Made by a program: the position numbers and the translations under genes. The notes below the pieces were generated by a model. It worked only from the letters and a program-made list of their open reading frames with translations, searched no databases and was not told the DNA's origin. Shown one piece after another: positions 1-7,856 of a stretch of 64,000 bases of DNA. The stretch is taken from assembly GCF_009859475.1 (NCBI RefSeq), contig NZ_CP044549.1:4836001-4900000 (forward strand), read 5' to 3'. The first letter of the stretch is position 1. Each line of letters begins with the position of its first letter. This stretch comes from Hydrogenophaga sp. BPS33 (GTDB lineage Bacteria; Pseudomonadota; Gammaproteobacteria; Burkholderiales; Burkholderiaceae_C).

Positions 1-545
1 AGCTTGTGCTGGCCGGGGAAGGTCACCGGTGCGCCCTGGAACAGGCGGAACTTGTACTTGCCCGAGAGCTTGCCGAAAGCGATGACCGAGCCCGAGAAGG
101 TGACCGCGCCGATGAAGGCGCCCAAGGCGAGTTCGATGCGGTTGCCACCGGGAATCGGCGCACCTTCGGCAACGATGCCAAAGGCCCAGGGTTCGGCCAC
201 CACGGCCACCGCGATGCAGACAGCGGCCAGGCCGATCATGCTGTGCATGAAGGCGACCAGCTCAGGCATCTTGGTCATCTCCACCCGCTTGGCCATGACG
301 GCGCCCACACCGCCACCGACCACCAGGCCACCGAGCACCCAGGAGAGGCCTTGCGCGGCGTTGACCTGCATCTGCTCGGCCAGGGTGAAGATCAGGCCGC
401 CCGTGGTGAGCACGGCAATCGCCATGCCGGTCATTCCGAAGACGTTGCCCCGGATCGAGGTGGTGGGGTGCGACAGGCCCTTCAAGGCCTGGATGAAGCA
501 GACGCTGGCGATGAGGTACAGCAGCGTGACGAGGTTCATGCTCAT
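1..545 (-). CDS. pntB: NAD(P) transhydrogenase subunit beta, N-terminal part (cut by window edge)
   Basis: Membrane subunit of the proton-translocating nicotinamide nucleotide transhydrogenase, which uses the proton gradient to drive hydride transfer from NADH to NADP+. The product starts MSMNLVTLLYLIASVCFIQA and continues through several hydrophobic segments typical of the PntB membrane domain; about 181 codons lie in the window and the NADP-binding domain is missing beyond position 1. Its ATG overlaps the stop of the preceding pntAB gene (ATGA), so the two are translationally coupled. The neighbouring PntA subunits settle the identification. Confidence 0.93.
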   Translation of the reverse strand, partial: MSMNLVTLLYLIASVCFIQALKGLSHPTTSIRGNVFGMTGMAIAVLTTGGLIFTLAEQMQVNAAQGLSWVLGGLVVGGGVGAVMAKRVEMTKMPELVAFMHSMIGLAAVCIAVAVVAEPWAFGIVAEGAPIPGGNRIELALGAFIGAVTFSGSVIAFGKLSGKYKFRLFQGAPVTFPGQHK

Positions 546-865
546 TTCGCAGCCCCTTCAGCGGCCGGTGCCTTGCGTTCTTTCTTCTTGAACATCTCCA
601 GCATGCGCCGGGTGACGAGGAAGCCACCGAAGACGTTGACGGCAGCCAGCGCCACGGCGAGCACGCCCATGGTCTTGCCCAGGTTCGTTTCGGTGAGCGC
701 AGCGGCCAGCATGGCGCCCACGATCACGATGGCGGAGATGGCGTTGGTCACCGCCATCAGCGGCGTGTGCAGCGCGGGCGTGACGTTCCACACCACGTGG
801 TAACCCACGTAGATCGCCAGCACGAAGATGATGAGGTTGAGGATGGTGGGGGATACGGCTTCCAT
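542..865 (-). CDS. pntAB: NAD(P) transhydrogenase subunit alpha 2 (small membrane subunit)
   Basis: A 107-residue protein, matching the separate small alpha subunit found where PntA is split in two. It has three hydrophobic stretches (about residues 8-28, 36-60 and 65-88) and a charged Lys-rich C-terminus (MFKKKERK). It supplies part of the proton channel of the transhydrogenase. It lies 48 bp downstream of pntAA and its stop overlaps the pntB start, giving the usual order pntAA-pntAB-pntB. A single fused PntA is excluded because the larger subunit ends before it. Confidence 0.93.
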   Translation of the reverse strand: MEAVSPTILNLIIFVLAIYVGYHVVWNVTPALHTPLMAVTNAISAIVIVGAMLAAALTETNLGKTMGVLAVALAAVNVFGGFLVTRRMLEMFKKKERKAPAAEGAAK

Positions 866-913
866 GGGGTCCTTGATCGGTTGGGGACAGAGCTGAAGAT
901 CTGTCCCGCAAAT

Positions 914-2050
914 TCATTGGCTTCTTTTCACTTCGCCGTTTTGGGTCATCAGGCAGGCGGCGACGATGTCGTCGTCCATCGGCACCTGCACCGCCGTCGC
1001 ATCTTTGGGCAGCACGAGCTTGAGGAAATCGAGCACGTTGCGCGCATACAGCGCCGACGCATCGGCACCCACCATCGCCGCCAGGTTGGTCTCGCCCACG
1101 ATGGTCACGCCGTGTTTCACCACGGTCCTGTCGGCCTCGCTCAGCGGGCAGTTGCCGCCCACACCGTCGGCACCCTTGCCCGCTGCGATGTCCACGATCA
1201 CGCTGCCCGGCTTCATGGACTTGACCATGTCTTCGGTGATCAGCACCGGCGCGGCGCGCCCAGGGATCAGCGCGGTGGAGATCACCACGTCGGCCTGCGC
1301 CACGCGCTTGGCCACTTCCACCTTCTGGCGCTCCAGCCAGCTCGGCGGCATCGGGCGCGCGTAGCCACCCACGCCTTCGGCCGCTTCCTTCTCTTCGGCG
1401 GTCTCGTACGGCACGTCGATGAACTTGCCGCCCAAGGACTCAACCTGCTCCTTCACGCTGGGGCGCACGTCGGAGGCTTCGATCACCGCGCCCAGGCGCT
1501 TGGCCGTGGCAATCGCTTGAAGACCGGCCACGCCCACGCCGAGGATGACCACGCGCGCGGCCTTGACCGTGCCCGCCGCCGTCATGAGCATGGGAAAGAA
1601 GCGCTGGTAGTGGTGCGCGGCCAGCATCACGGCCTTGTAGCCGGCGATGTTGGCTTGCGAGGAGAGCACGTCCATGCTTTGTGCGCGCGTGGTGCGCGGC
1701 GCGGCCTCGAGTGCGAAGGCGGTGAGGCCCGCGCTGGCCAGGCGTTGCAGGCCGGCGGCATCGAAGGGGTTGAGCATGCCGACCACGGTCGCGCCCGGCT
1801 TCATCAAAGCCAGCTCGCCATCGCTGGGCGCGCGCACCTTGAGCACCAGGTCACAACCCAGCGCGCCGGCCGCATCGGTGATCTCGGCACCGGCGGCCAC
1901 AAAGGCCTCGTCGGTCACGCTGGCGGCCACGCCCGCGCCCGTTTGCACGCGCACGCTGTGGCCTTGCGCCACGACTTTCTTCACCGTCTCCGGGGTCACG
2001 GCCACCCGGGTCTCGCCCGCTGCCGTTTCGGCGGGAACGCCAATCTTCAT
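914..2050 (-). CDS. pntAA: NAD(P) transhydrogenase subunit alpha 1 (NAD(H)-binding)
   Basis: The 378-residue soluble alpha-1 subunit binds NAD(H) and exchanges hydride with the NADP(H) domain of PntB. The N-terminus MKIGVPAETAAGETRVAVTP is typical of the alanine dehydrogenase/PNT family, and a Rossmann fold follows at VVILGVGVAGLQA (about residue 170), then an acidic residue in EASDVRP. The length fits split-type PntAA. Only 11 bp separate it from the upstream quinone-reductase gene on the same strand, so the transhydrogenase may be transcribed with the catabolic oxidoreductases, which is unusual. Confidence 0.94.
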   Translation of the reverse strand: MKIGVPAETAAGETRVAVTPETVKKVVAQGHSVRVQTGAGVAASVTDEAFVAAGAEITDAAGALGCDLVLKVRAPSDGELALMKPGATVVGMLNPFDAAGLQRLASAGLTAFALEAAPRTTRAQSMDVLSSQANIAGYKAVMLAAHHYQRFFPMLMTAAGTVKAARVVILGVGVAGLQAIATAKRLGAVIEASDVRPSVKEQVESLGGKFIDVPYETAEEKEAAEGVGGYARPMPPSWLERQKVEVAKRVAQADVVISTALIPGRAAPVLITEDMVKSMKPGSVIVDIAAGKGADGVGGNCPLSEADRTVVKHGVTIVGETNLAAMVGADASALYARNVLDFLKLVLPKDATAVQVPMDDDIVAACLMTQNGEVKRSQ

Positions 2051-2061
2051 ACAAGCCTCGT

Positions 2062-3066
2062 TCAGTTCGGGTTGGCGGACGCGTCGCAGAGCACCACCAC
2101 GGTGCCCATCTTTTTCTTCGCTTCGACAGCGAGGTGGGCCTGTGCCGTTTCCTGCAACGGGAAACGCTGGTCCACGCTGTGGATCGCGCCGGGTGTTTCC
2201 TGCGCCCAGCGCTGGACCCCGAGCTGCGCCTCGCGACGCACGGGCGCTGACAGGCCGGACAGGTACAAACCGCGCAAGCGCAGGTTCTTGCGGATGACGC
2301 TGGACAGGGGCAAGGCCGTCACGGCCTTCGGTCCGATCGCGTACGACACCCAGGTCGCGCCGTCACTGGCGACGTTCATCACCAGATCGCTGTTGGCCAC
2401 CGCGTCGACATCGACGATGCGCTGAACCCCTTGCGGACCGGCCGCGTCCCGCACCTGCTGCAGGGCATCGGCGTCCGTGTAGAGCACCACGGCATCGGCC
2501 CCGGCGAGGCGCGCGTGTGCGGCTTTCTCGGCGCCGCTCACGGTGGCGATGACCTTGGCGCCACCCCACTTGGCCAGTTGCACCGCGTAGTGGCCCACCG
2601 CGCCCGCACCACCGGTGACCAGCACCACGCGGCCTTGGATAGGGCTCTCGTCAAACAGGGCGAGGTAGGCTGTCATGCCGGGGATGCCCAGGCAGGCGCC
2701 CTCCTCGTCGCTCAGGTGGTCCGGCAATGTGCACGCCAGCTCTTCGGGCAGGCAGATGTATTGCGCGGCCGTGCCAAAGGCCCGGCCGCGTTGACCGAAG
2801 TAGACCCACACACGCTCGCCGATACGTTGCGCATCCACGCCCTCGCCGACCGCGTCGATCACGCCGGCACCATCGCTGTTGGGAATGATCTGCGCAAACT
2901 CCATCCCATGAAGGCGGCCAGCACGCCGGTTCGCATCCGCCGGATTGACGGCCGATGCGCGCAAGCGCACACGGACTTCACCCCGCCCGGGTGTGGGCGT
3001 GGGGATCTCGCCGTAAACGAGAACCTCGGGCGCCGAACCCTGCTTTTCGTACCAGACCGCCTTCAT
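2062..3066 (-). CDS. NADPH:quinone reductase-like oxidoreductase (zinc-independent MDR family)
   Basis: A 334-residue medium-chain dehydrogenase/reductase of the quinone oxidoreductase type, expected to use NADPH to reduce quinones or activated enones. It begins MKAVWYEKQGSAPEVLVYGE, has the GroES-like fold with LRASAVNPADANRRAG, and a Rossmann motif GGAGAVGHYAVQLAKWGGAK near residue 153. No catalytic or structural zinc ligands are evident. The gene starts 4 bp after the preceding oxidoreductase ends and is followed by pntAA at 11 bp. The substrate cannot be read from sequence; membership of the catabolic cluster is inferred from position. Confidence 0.85.
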   Translation of the reverse strand: MKAVWYEKQGSAPEVLVYGEIPTPTPGRGEVRVRLRASAVNPADANRRAGRLHGMEFAQIIPNSDGAGVIDAVGEGVDAQRIGERVWVYFGQRGRAFGTAAQYICLPEELACTLPDHLSDEEGACLGIPGMTAYLALFDESPIQGRVVLVTGGAGAVGHYAVQLAKWGGAKVIATVSGAEKAAHARLAGADAVVLYTDADALQQVRDAAGPQGVQRIVDVDAVANSDLVMNVASDGATWVSYAIGPKAVTALPLSSVIRKNLRLRGLYLSGLSAPVRREAQLGVQRWAQETPGAIHSVDQRFPLQETAQAHLAVEAKKKMGTVVVLCDASANPN

Positions 3067-3070
3067 GTGC

Positions 3071-4081
3071 TTACCCCACCTTGACGAGTTGCTTGCCGAA
3101 GTTCTTGCCCGTCAGCATCCGGATGAATGCGTCCGGCGCGTTGAGCAGGTCCTCGGCGACGTCTTCCTTGAACTTGATCTTTCCTTCTTTCAGCCAGACC
3201 GACAGGTCGGCCAGGGCCTTGGGCCAGTACTCGCGGTGGTCCGCGATCACGAAGGCGTAAGCCGTCACACGGTGCATCAGCAAGTGGCGCAGGCCCTTGA
3301 CGCCATAGGGTTCCTTGGCGTTGTACTGGCTGACGTTACCGCACAGGGCGATGCGCGCATGGTCGGCAATGCGGTTCAGCACCGCATCGAGAATCGGACC
3401 GCCGACGTTTTCGAACAGCACGTCCACGTAGTTCGGCGTGGCGGCGGCCAGTTGTTCTTCGAAGTCGGGTGCACGGTAGTCCACGCACACGTCAAAGCCC
3501 AGCTCCTCGACCACGTAGCGGCACTTCTCGGCGCCGCCGGCAATGCCGACGACACGGCAACCCTTGAGCTTGGCGATCTGTCCGACCACACCACCCACGG
3601 CGCCCGAGGCGGCGGTCACCACGACGGTTTCGCCGGCTTTCGGCTTGGCCAGTTCCAGCAGGCCGTAGTGCGCCGTCACACCGGTCATGCCCAGCACGCC
3701 GAGCGCGGCCGAGGGCACGCCCATGGCGGGATCGAGCACGCGCGCTGTCGTCTTGTTGATGACGCCATAGGTTTGCCAGCCCAGGCCGGCGGCCACCAGC
3801 GTGCCCTTGGGCAGCAAAGGGTCGCGGCTGTCGATCACCTCGCCCACCGTGCCCCCCGGCATCAGTTCACCGGGCTTGAGCGGCTCGGCATACGAGCGGA
3901 TCGGGTCCATGCGGGGGCGCATGTACGGGTCCAGCGAGAGGTATTGGTTGCGCACCAGCGCCTCGCCATCCTTGAGTTCGGGCAAGTCGGACTTCGTGAT
4001 CTCGAAGTCCTCGGGCGTCACCATTCCCTTGGGGTGGCGCTTCATGCGGATCTGGGTGTTCTGGGCGGTCTGGGTGCTCAT
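3071..4081 (-). CDS. NADP-dependent oxidoreductase (CurA / leukotriene B4 12-hydroxydehydrogenase-like)
   Basis: The 336-residue product belongs to the NADPH-dependent alkenal/one reductase group of the MDR superfamily, which reduces alpha,beta-unsaturated carbonyls. Features are the N-terminus with MKRHPKGMVTPEDFE, the YLSLDPYMRPRM stretch, GMTGVTAHYGLLE, and the nucleotide-binding AASGAVGGVVGQIAKLKG with ENVGG downstream. The ATG overlaps the stop of the upstream amidohydrolase-like gene by 4 bp, so the two are coupled. In a catabolic operon it could reduce an enone or enoyl intermediate; that role is inference. Confidence 0.87.
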   Translation of the reverse strand: MSTQTAQNTQIRMKRHPKGMVTPEDFEITKSDLPELKDGEALVRNQYLSLDPYMRPRMDPIRSYAEPLKPGELMPGGTVGEVIDSRDPLLPKGTLVAAGLGWQTYGVINKTTARVLDPAMGVPSAALGVLGMTGVTAHYGLLELAKPKAGETVVVTAASGAVGGVVGQIAKLKGCRVVGIAGGAEKCRYVVEELGFDVCVDYRAPDFEEQLAAATPNYVDVLFENVGGPILDAVLNRIADHARIALCGNVSQYNAKEPYGVKGLRHLLMHRVTAYAFVIADHREYWPKALADLSVWLKEGKIKFKEDVAEDLLNAPDAFIRMLTGKNFGKQLVKVG

Positions 4082-5013
4082 GCCAATGCTCCTGGGACTT
4101 TGCGAAGAATTTCCTCTGCGTTGCGGTACATGTAGTCGTCCAGGGCCGAGTCCTTGATGGGCAGGTTCAGCGTGTCGCGCACGGAGTCGTCCACACCGAA
4201 GAAGGAATACGCCGAGGCGTAGATGAAGCGCTTGGGCAACCAGTTGATGCCGTCCACATAGGCCTGGCCACCGGGGGCGAAGGCGTACACGTCTGGCGAG
4301 ACGAACACGTTCATCAAACCGGTCACGTCGCTCTTGAACGCCAGCGCCACCGCCTCGTTCACATACGGGTAGCAGCCGTGGCCCAGGATCACCGGCATGG
4401 TGGAGTAGCGCCGCGCCACGCGGTCAAAGCGCACCGGGTCGGTGTGGCTGATGTCGGGGCCTGCCAGCGGACCGGTCATGAACAGCAGCGGCACATTCAA
4501 CTCGGCCACGCGCTCGTACAACGGGAACAGTTTCTCGTCATCGGCGTACATCGGCGTGCGCGCCAGCCCTGGTTCCAGGCAGATGCCCACCAGGCCCATC
4601 TCTTTCACCGCCACGTCGATACCGGCCAGGATGTCCGCCATCGGCTTGTCGAAGTCGATGCCGGCCAGGCCCAGCAAGCGCCGGTTGGTGCGCTCGGTCA
4701 ACGCCTGCAGGTCGGTGTCCTCGATGTGCACCGGCACGGGGCGGTTGACGTTGTGGCGTCCGTTCATGAGCCCCAAGCGCACGCCCACGGAGTCCATCTC
4801 GGAGACCAGCGCGGCCAGGGCGCGGTCTTCCGAATGCGGCCAGGGTTCGGTGGAGATGGCGTACGAACGGGGCACGGCGTGACCCATGATGCGGTTGACG
4901 TTGCCCACCACGTTGGGGGTGAAGAAGGTGCGGTACGGACCGGTGGGGGGGCGCAGGCGGAAGTCGATGATCTTGCCGGCCAGGCGGTCGAAGCGGGCTT
5001 GGAAGTCGCTCAT
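4078..5013 (-). CDS. amidohydrolase-family (ACMSD-like) protein lacking the HxH metal motif
   Basis: A 311-residue TIM-barrel protein of the amidohydrolase 2 family, whose members include decarboxylases and hydrolases of ring-cleavage or acyl intermediates. The N-terminal strand that normally carries the metal-binding HxH reads IIDFRLRPPT, so both histidines are replaced by arginine. Later positions keep family features such as VILGHGCYPYVNEAV (about residue 208) and IYASAYSFFGVDDS near the end. It is the first gene of the leftward set with two oxidoreductases and pntAA. The changed metal site leaves the reaction uncertain. The ATG follows a GGAG-type ribosome site, and a divergent promoter region lies upstream. 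Confidence 0.8.
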   Translation of the reverse strand: MSDFQARFDRLAGKIIDFRLRPPTGPYRTFFTPNVVGNVNRIMGHAVPRSYAISTEPWPHSEDRALAALVSEMDSVGVRLGLMNGRHNVNRPVPVHIEDTDLQALTERTNRRLLGLAGIDFDKPMADILAGIDVAVKEMGLVGICLEPGLARTPMYADDEKLFPLYERVAELNVPLLFMTGPLAGPDISHTDPVRFDRVARRYSTMPVILGHGCYPYVNEAVALAFKSDVTGLMNVFVSPDVYAFAPGGQAYVDGINWLPKRFIYASAYSFFGVDDSVRDTLNLPIKDSALDDYMYRNAEEILRKVPGALA

Positions 5014-5083
5014 GGGTTTGTCTCCTGAAGAGCTGGGTTGGGGAGGTGGAAAACGTGCGGTGTGAAGTCACTATACACGATTA

Positions 5084-5115
5084 ATGTCGACATGCAACAT
5101 GTCGCGTGATAAATT
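5084..5115 (+). promoter_or_regulatory. promoter with palindromic GntR-type operator (site A) in the divergent region
   Basis: The palindrome ATGTCGACAT (5084-5093) overlaps a -35-like box TCGACA (5087-5092). Seventeen bases on is TAAATT (5110-5115), a fair -10. A further half-site ATGTCGC starts at 5099. About 38 bases here are almost identical to the region before the gene at 11509. On the other strand a TATAGT box near 5070 could serve the leftward amidohydrolase operon, so one operator may control both directions. Binding by one of the nearby GntR proteins is inferred. Confidence 0.65.
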
Positions 5116-5152
5116 GAGACTTCGTCAACACTCCAGAAAGAAGCGCTCTCCC

Positions 5153-5932
5153 ATGACCTCATCCCCCATCGCGAATCCCTTCTCCCTTGAAGGCCGGACC
5201 GTGCTCGTCACCGGTGCGGGCCGTGGCATCGGCGGCAGTTGCGCCCGCACGCTGGCGCGTGCCGGTGCGGAGGTGTGGCTGATGGCGCGCAGCGCGGCCG
5301 AGATCGAAGAAGTCGCCGACCGGATCCGTGCCGAGGGTGGTCGCGCCCACGCCGCGCCCTGTGATGTGACGGACACGGCGGCGGTGCGTGCCGTGATCGC
5401 CCGCATCCCCACGCTCGACGTGCTGGTGAACAACGCGGGCACCAACACCCCGGAACCCTTTCTCGACGTGAGAGAGGAACGGCTGGACTTTCTGCTCAAC
5501 CTGAATGTGCGGGCGATGTTCCTGGCGGCGCAGGCGGCCGCGCGCAAGATGCTCGAGCACCCGGAGCGTGCCGCGCGCGGTGGCGCAATCGTCAACATGA
5601 CGTCACAGATGGGCCATGTGGGGCAGAGCTTGCGCAGCGTCTACGTCATGGCCAAGCACGCGCTGGAAGGGCTGACCAAGGCCACCGCGCTGGAACTGGC
5701 ACCGCAAGGGATTCGTGTGGTCTCGATCGCACCCACGATGATCGAGACACCCATGATCGCCGAGCGCATGGCCAGCCCCGACTTCGCCGAGCGTGTTGTC
5801 GCGCGCATCCCCATCGGCCGTGTCGGACAGCCCGACGAGGTCGCCAACGCCGTGCTGTTCGCGGCCTCCCCGGCCGCATCGCTGGTGACCGGCAGCACCA
5901 TCTTCGTCGATGGCGGCTGGACGGCGCAGTGA
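5153..5932 (+). CDS. short-chain dehydrogenase/reductase (SDR)
   Basis: A classical SDR of 259 residues. The nucleotide-binding TGAGRGIGG is near residue 21, NNAGTN near residue 93, and the catalytic set is S in NMTSQMGH followed by Y-x-x-x-K in YVMAKHALEG; the C-terminus VTGSTIFVDGGWTAQ is typical. It should oxidise or reduce a hydroxyl/keto group with NAD(P)(H). The ATG at 5153 was chosen because an upstream in-frame ATG at 5084 lies within the operator. The gene is alone on this strand and converges on the dioxygenase gene at 6107. Confidence 0.88.
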   Translation: MTSSPIANPFSLEGRTVLVTGAGRGIGGSCARTLARAGAEVWLMARSAAEIEEVADRIRAEGGRAHAAPCDVTDTAAVRAVIARIPTLDVLVNNAGTNTPEPFLDVREERLDFLLNLNVRAMFLAAQAAARKMLEHPERAARGGAIVNMTSQMGHVGQSLRSVYVMAKHALEGLTKATALELAPQGIRVVSIAPTMIETPMIAERMASPDFAERVVARIPIGRVGQPDEVANAVLFAASPAASLVTGSTIFVDGGWTAQ

Positions 5933-5997
5933 GTGTCCGCGTGGCAAGAACTACCGTGTCAAACCACGCCACGCAGATGAGGGGGAGCTAATGCAGG

Positions 5998-6101
5998 GAT
6001 GCCGAGGGTCCGGCTCCGCCGGCCCAAGGCATCGTCCCACCTCGAAGCGCCGAAGGCGCGCAACAGAGGGGGGAAGCCGCGTCAGCGGCGCAGGAGGGAG
6101 T
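5998..6101. repeat. dispersed palindromic repeat, type I, copy 1
   Basis: About 104 bp between two convergent genes. It forms a chain of hairpins: GATGCC paired with GGCATC around a GC-rich inner stem, then GCGCC-GAA-GGCGC, then CCGC-GTCA-GCGG. The same sequence, with scattered changes, is present in the opposite orientation at 43257-43362. It is probably a REP/BIME-like intergenic repeat, perhaps acting as a bidirectional terminator. Confidence 0.7.
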
Positions 6102-6106
6102 GCCGG

Positions 6107-6910
6107 TTACACCGGCACTTCGCCTTTGAGCGTGACGCGGTTGAGCACGCGCTCCTGTTCGCCGTAGTCATGCACCGCGTAGTGCATGGTGCAGCGGTTG
6201 TCCCACATCACCACATCGCCCACGCGCCACATGTGGCGGTAGATGTTGTCCGGCTGGGTGCAGTGCGCGTACAGGTAGTCCAGCAAGGGCCTGGTTTCCT
6301 CCGGCGTCATGCCATCGAAGCTCTCGATGTTGTCGCTTTGCGCGATGTAGAGCACCTTGCCGCCGGTTTCGGGGTGGGTGCGCACCAGCGGGTGGACGGC
6401 GCAGGCGATGTCCTTGTCCGCAATGCCCTGCATGCGCGCCAGCCGCACGCCACGAAAGCGCACCCGCACGCCCGCGAGCATGCGCTTCATGCCTTCGGAG
6501 AGGCGGTCGTACGCGACGTACTGGTTGGTCCACATCGTGTCGCCCCCGTTGGGCACCACCTGCGCCGAAAGGATCGAGAGCTTGGGCGGTACGGCCGTGA
6601 ACGGGCTGTCGTAGTGCCACGCTTCGGTGGACGACGTGGCCTTCGGGATCTTCGTGATCTGCACCACTTCCGGGGTCGCGGCCAACTGGAGCTTGCTGAG
6701 CCCTGCCGTGACCACCGGCTCGCCCCACTGGCGCGCGAAGGCGATCTGCGCTTCAGGGCCGACGAACTGGTCCCGAAACACCAGCGTGCAGTACCTCAGG
6801 AACGCGGCGTTCAATTCGCGGAACACCTCGGGCGCCATGGGTTCGTTGAGGTTGATGCCTTCGACCGAGGCACCGACGTTTCCCGTGAGGGGCGTGATAC
6901 GCAAGCTCAT
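6107..6910 (-). CDS. TauD/TfdA-family Fe(II)/2-oxoglutarate-dependent dioxygenase 1
   Basis: A 267-residue dioxygenase that couples 2-oxoglutarate decarboxylation to hydroxylation, and in many members cleavage, of its substrate. The iron ligands are visible: H-x-D in WHYDSPF (about residue 103) and the distal histidine in DNRCTMHYAV (about residue 235), followed by the Arg that binds 2-oxoglutarate in ERVLNR. The start MSLRITPLTG follows GGAG; a longer in-frame ATG 33 bp upstream overlaps the likely transcription start and was rejected. The substrate is unknown: TauD (taurine), TfdA (phenoxyacetates) and AtsK (alkyl sulfates) all share this fold. Confidence 0.88.
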   Translation of the reverse strand: MSLRITPLTGNVGASVEGINLNEPMAPEVFRELNAAFLRYCTLVFRDQFVGPEAQIAFARQWGEPVVTAGLSKLQLAATPEVVQITKIPKATSSTEAWHYDSPFTAVPPKLSILSAQVVPNGGDTMWTNQYVAYDRLSEGMKRMLAGVRVRFRGVRLARMQGIADKDIACAVHPLVRTHPETGGKVLYIAQSDNIESFDGMTPEETRPLLDYLYAHCTQPDNIYRHMWRVGDVVMWDNRCTMHYAVHDYGEQERVLNRVTLKGEVPV

Positions 6911-6933
6911 GTTTGTCTCCTTCGTTGTAGCGA

Positions 6934-6969
6934 AGAATACCATCCAATTTTATTTTTGTCGCCATTAAT
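6934..6969 (-). promoter_or_regulatory. promoter of dioxygenase 1 with operator-like element (site B)
   Basis: Read leftward, ATTAATGGCGACA contains a -35-like GCGACA (6957-6962), then exactly 17 bp to TATTCT (6934-6939) as the -10. The spacer begins AAAATAAAAT. The same -35, spacer start and identical -10 occur before dioxygenase 2 (site C). The palindrome has one changed base compared with TGTCGACA. The predicted transcript leader is short, about 17-20 nt. The site lies between dioxygenase 1 and the divergent GntR gene. Confidence 0.6.
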
Positions 6970-7028
6970 ACATTTTGCAGCCAAGTGCGCAACCGGGAAC
7001 AACATGGCGCGGCGATAATGTTTCACCC

Positions 7029-7856
7029 ATGCCCGCCAAAACCCCTTCCTCGTCCATCGCCAAACCGCAACCCGATGACACGGCCGAGGGCCGTTCGCAT
7101 GCGCTGTCGGCTTTGCTGATGCCCAAAAACGGTCTGATGATGGCCGTCGAACAGGCCCTTCTGCGGGGCGATGGCGCACATGCCTCTCCGCCGATTGCCG
7201 AGCAGATCGCCGCGCGCCTGGCCGGCTTGATCGCGCTGGATCTGCTCCAGCCGGGCCAGCGCCTGTTCGAAACCGACATCAGCGAGATCTTGCACGTCAG
7301 CCGCAGCCCGGTGCGCGAGGCGATCCGCATCCTTGAGCGCGACCGTCTGGTGGAAATGAGCGCCCGCCGAGGTGCCACGGTGACCGCACCTGAAGAGCGC
7401 GGCCTCCAGGACATCTTCGAGGTGCGAACCGCCCTGTATGCGATTCTTCTGGAACAGGTGATCGCAGAACGGCCCAAAGACCTCGACACGGTGTTCGAGC
7501 AGTTCCTGCCACGTCTCGTGCAGGCCTCGTCCGAAACGCCCGAGGCTTATGCCGTGCAGAGCTTTCTGTTCAACCTGGCCATCGCCGATCTGTGCAGCAA
7601 CCACCTGGTCGTCGATCAGCTCAAGGCCATCTCGCTGCGCACCTTGCGCTATGTCCGCCTGGGTCTGGTGAGCTCACCCGAGCTGGTGCCGCGTTCGGTC
7701 AAGAGCTGGCGCGCGCTTCACGCCGCGGTATTGAAACGGGACGTGCCGCTCAGCATCGAAAGGTCCACCCAGCGCATCGGTGCGGTCCTCGATCTCACGG
7801 TCAGGGCGATCCGGCAGTCGCAGCCCGCGGCCAACAAGGGCCGCGCACGCGCTTAA
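7029..7856 (+). CDS. GntR-family transcriptional regulator, FCD type (paralog 1)
   Basis: A 275-residue regulator with an N-terminal winged helix (IAARLAGLIALDLLQPGQRL to HVSRSPVREAIRILERDRLV, about residues 58-105) and an all-helical FCD ligand-binding domain after it. A stretch before the DNA-binding domain, MAVEQALLRGDGAHASPPIAEQ, is shared with the GntR proteins at 10632 and 15943, marking the three as paralogs. It is divergent from dioxygenase 1 and ends with a 3-bp overlap against the convergent phosphatase gene. It probably senses a pathway acid or CoA ester. In-frame ATG 6975 is an alternative start. Confidence 0.88.
   Translation: MPAKTPSSSIAKPQPDDTAEGRSHALSALLMPKNGLMMAVEQALLRGDGAHASPPIAEQIAARLAGLIALDLLQPGQRLFETDISEILHVSRSPVREAIRILERDRLVEMSARRGATVTAPEERGLQDIFEVRTALYAILLEQVIAERPKDLDTVFEQFLPRLVQASSETPEAYAVQSFLFNLAIADLCSNHLVVDQLKAISLRTLRYVRLGLVSSPELVPRSVKSWRALHAAVLKRDVPLSIERSTQRIGAVLDLTVRAIRQSQPAANKGRARA

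Noticed and set aside
767..2425. Long rightward open frame across the pntAA gene
   Set aside because: The product is His/Arg/Gly-rich shadow sequence; the leftward transhydrogenase genes account fully for this DNA.
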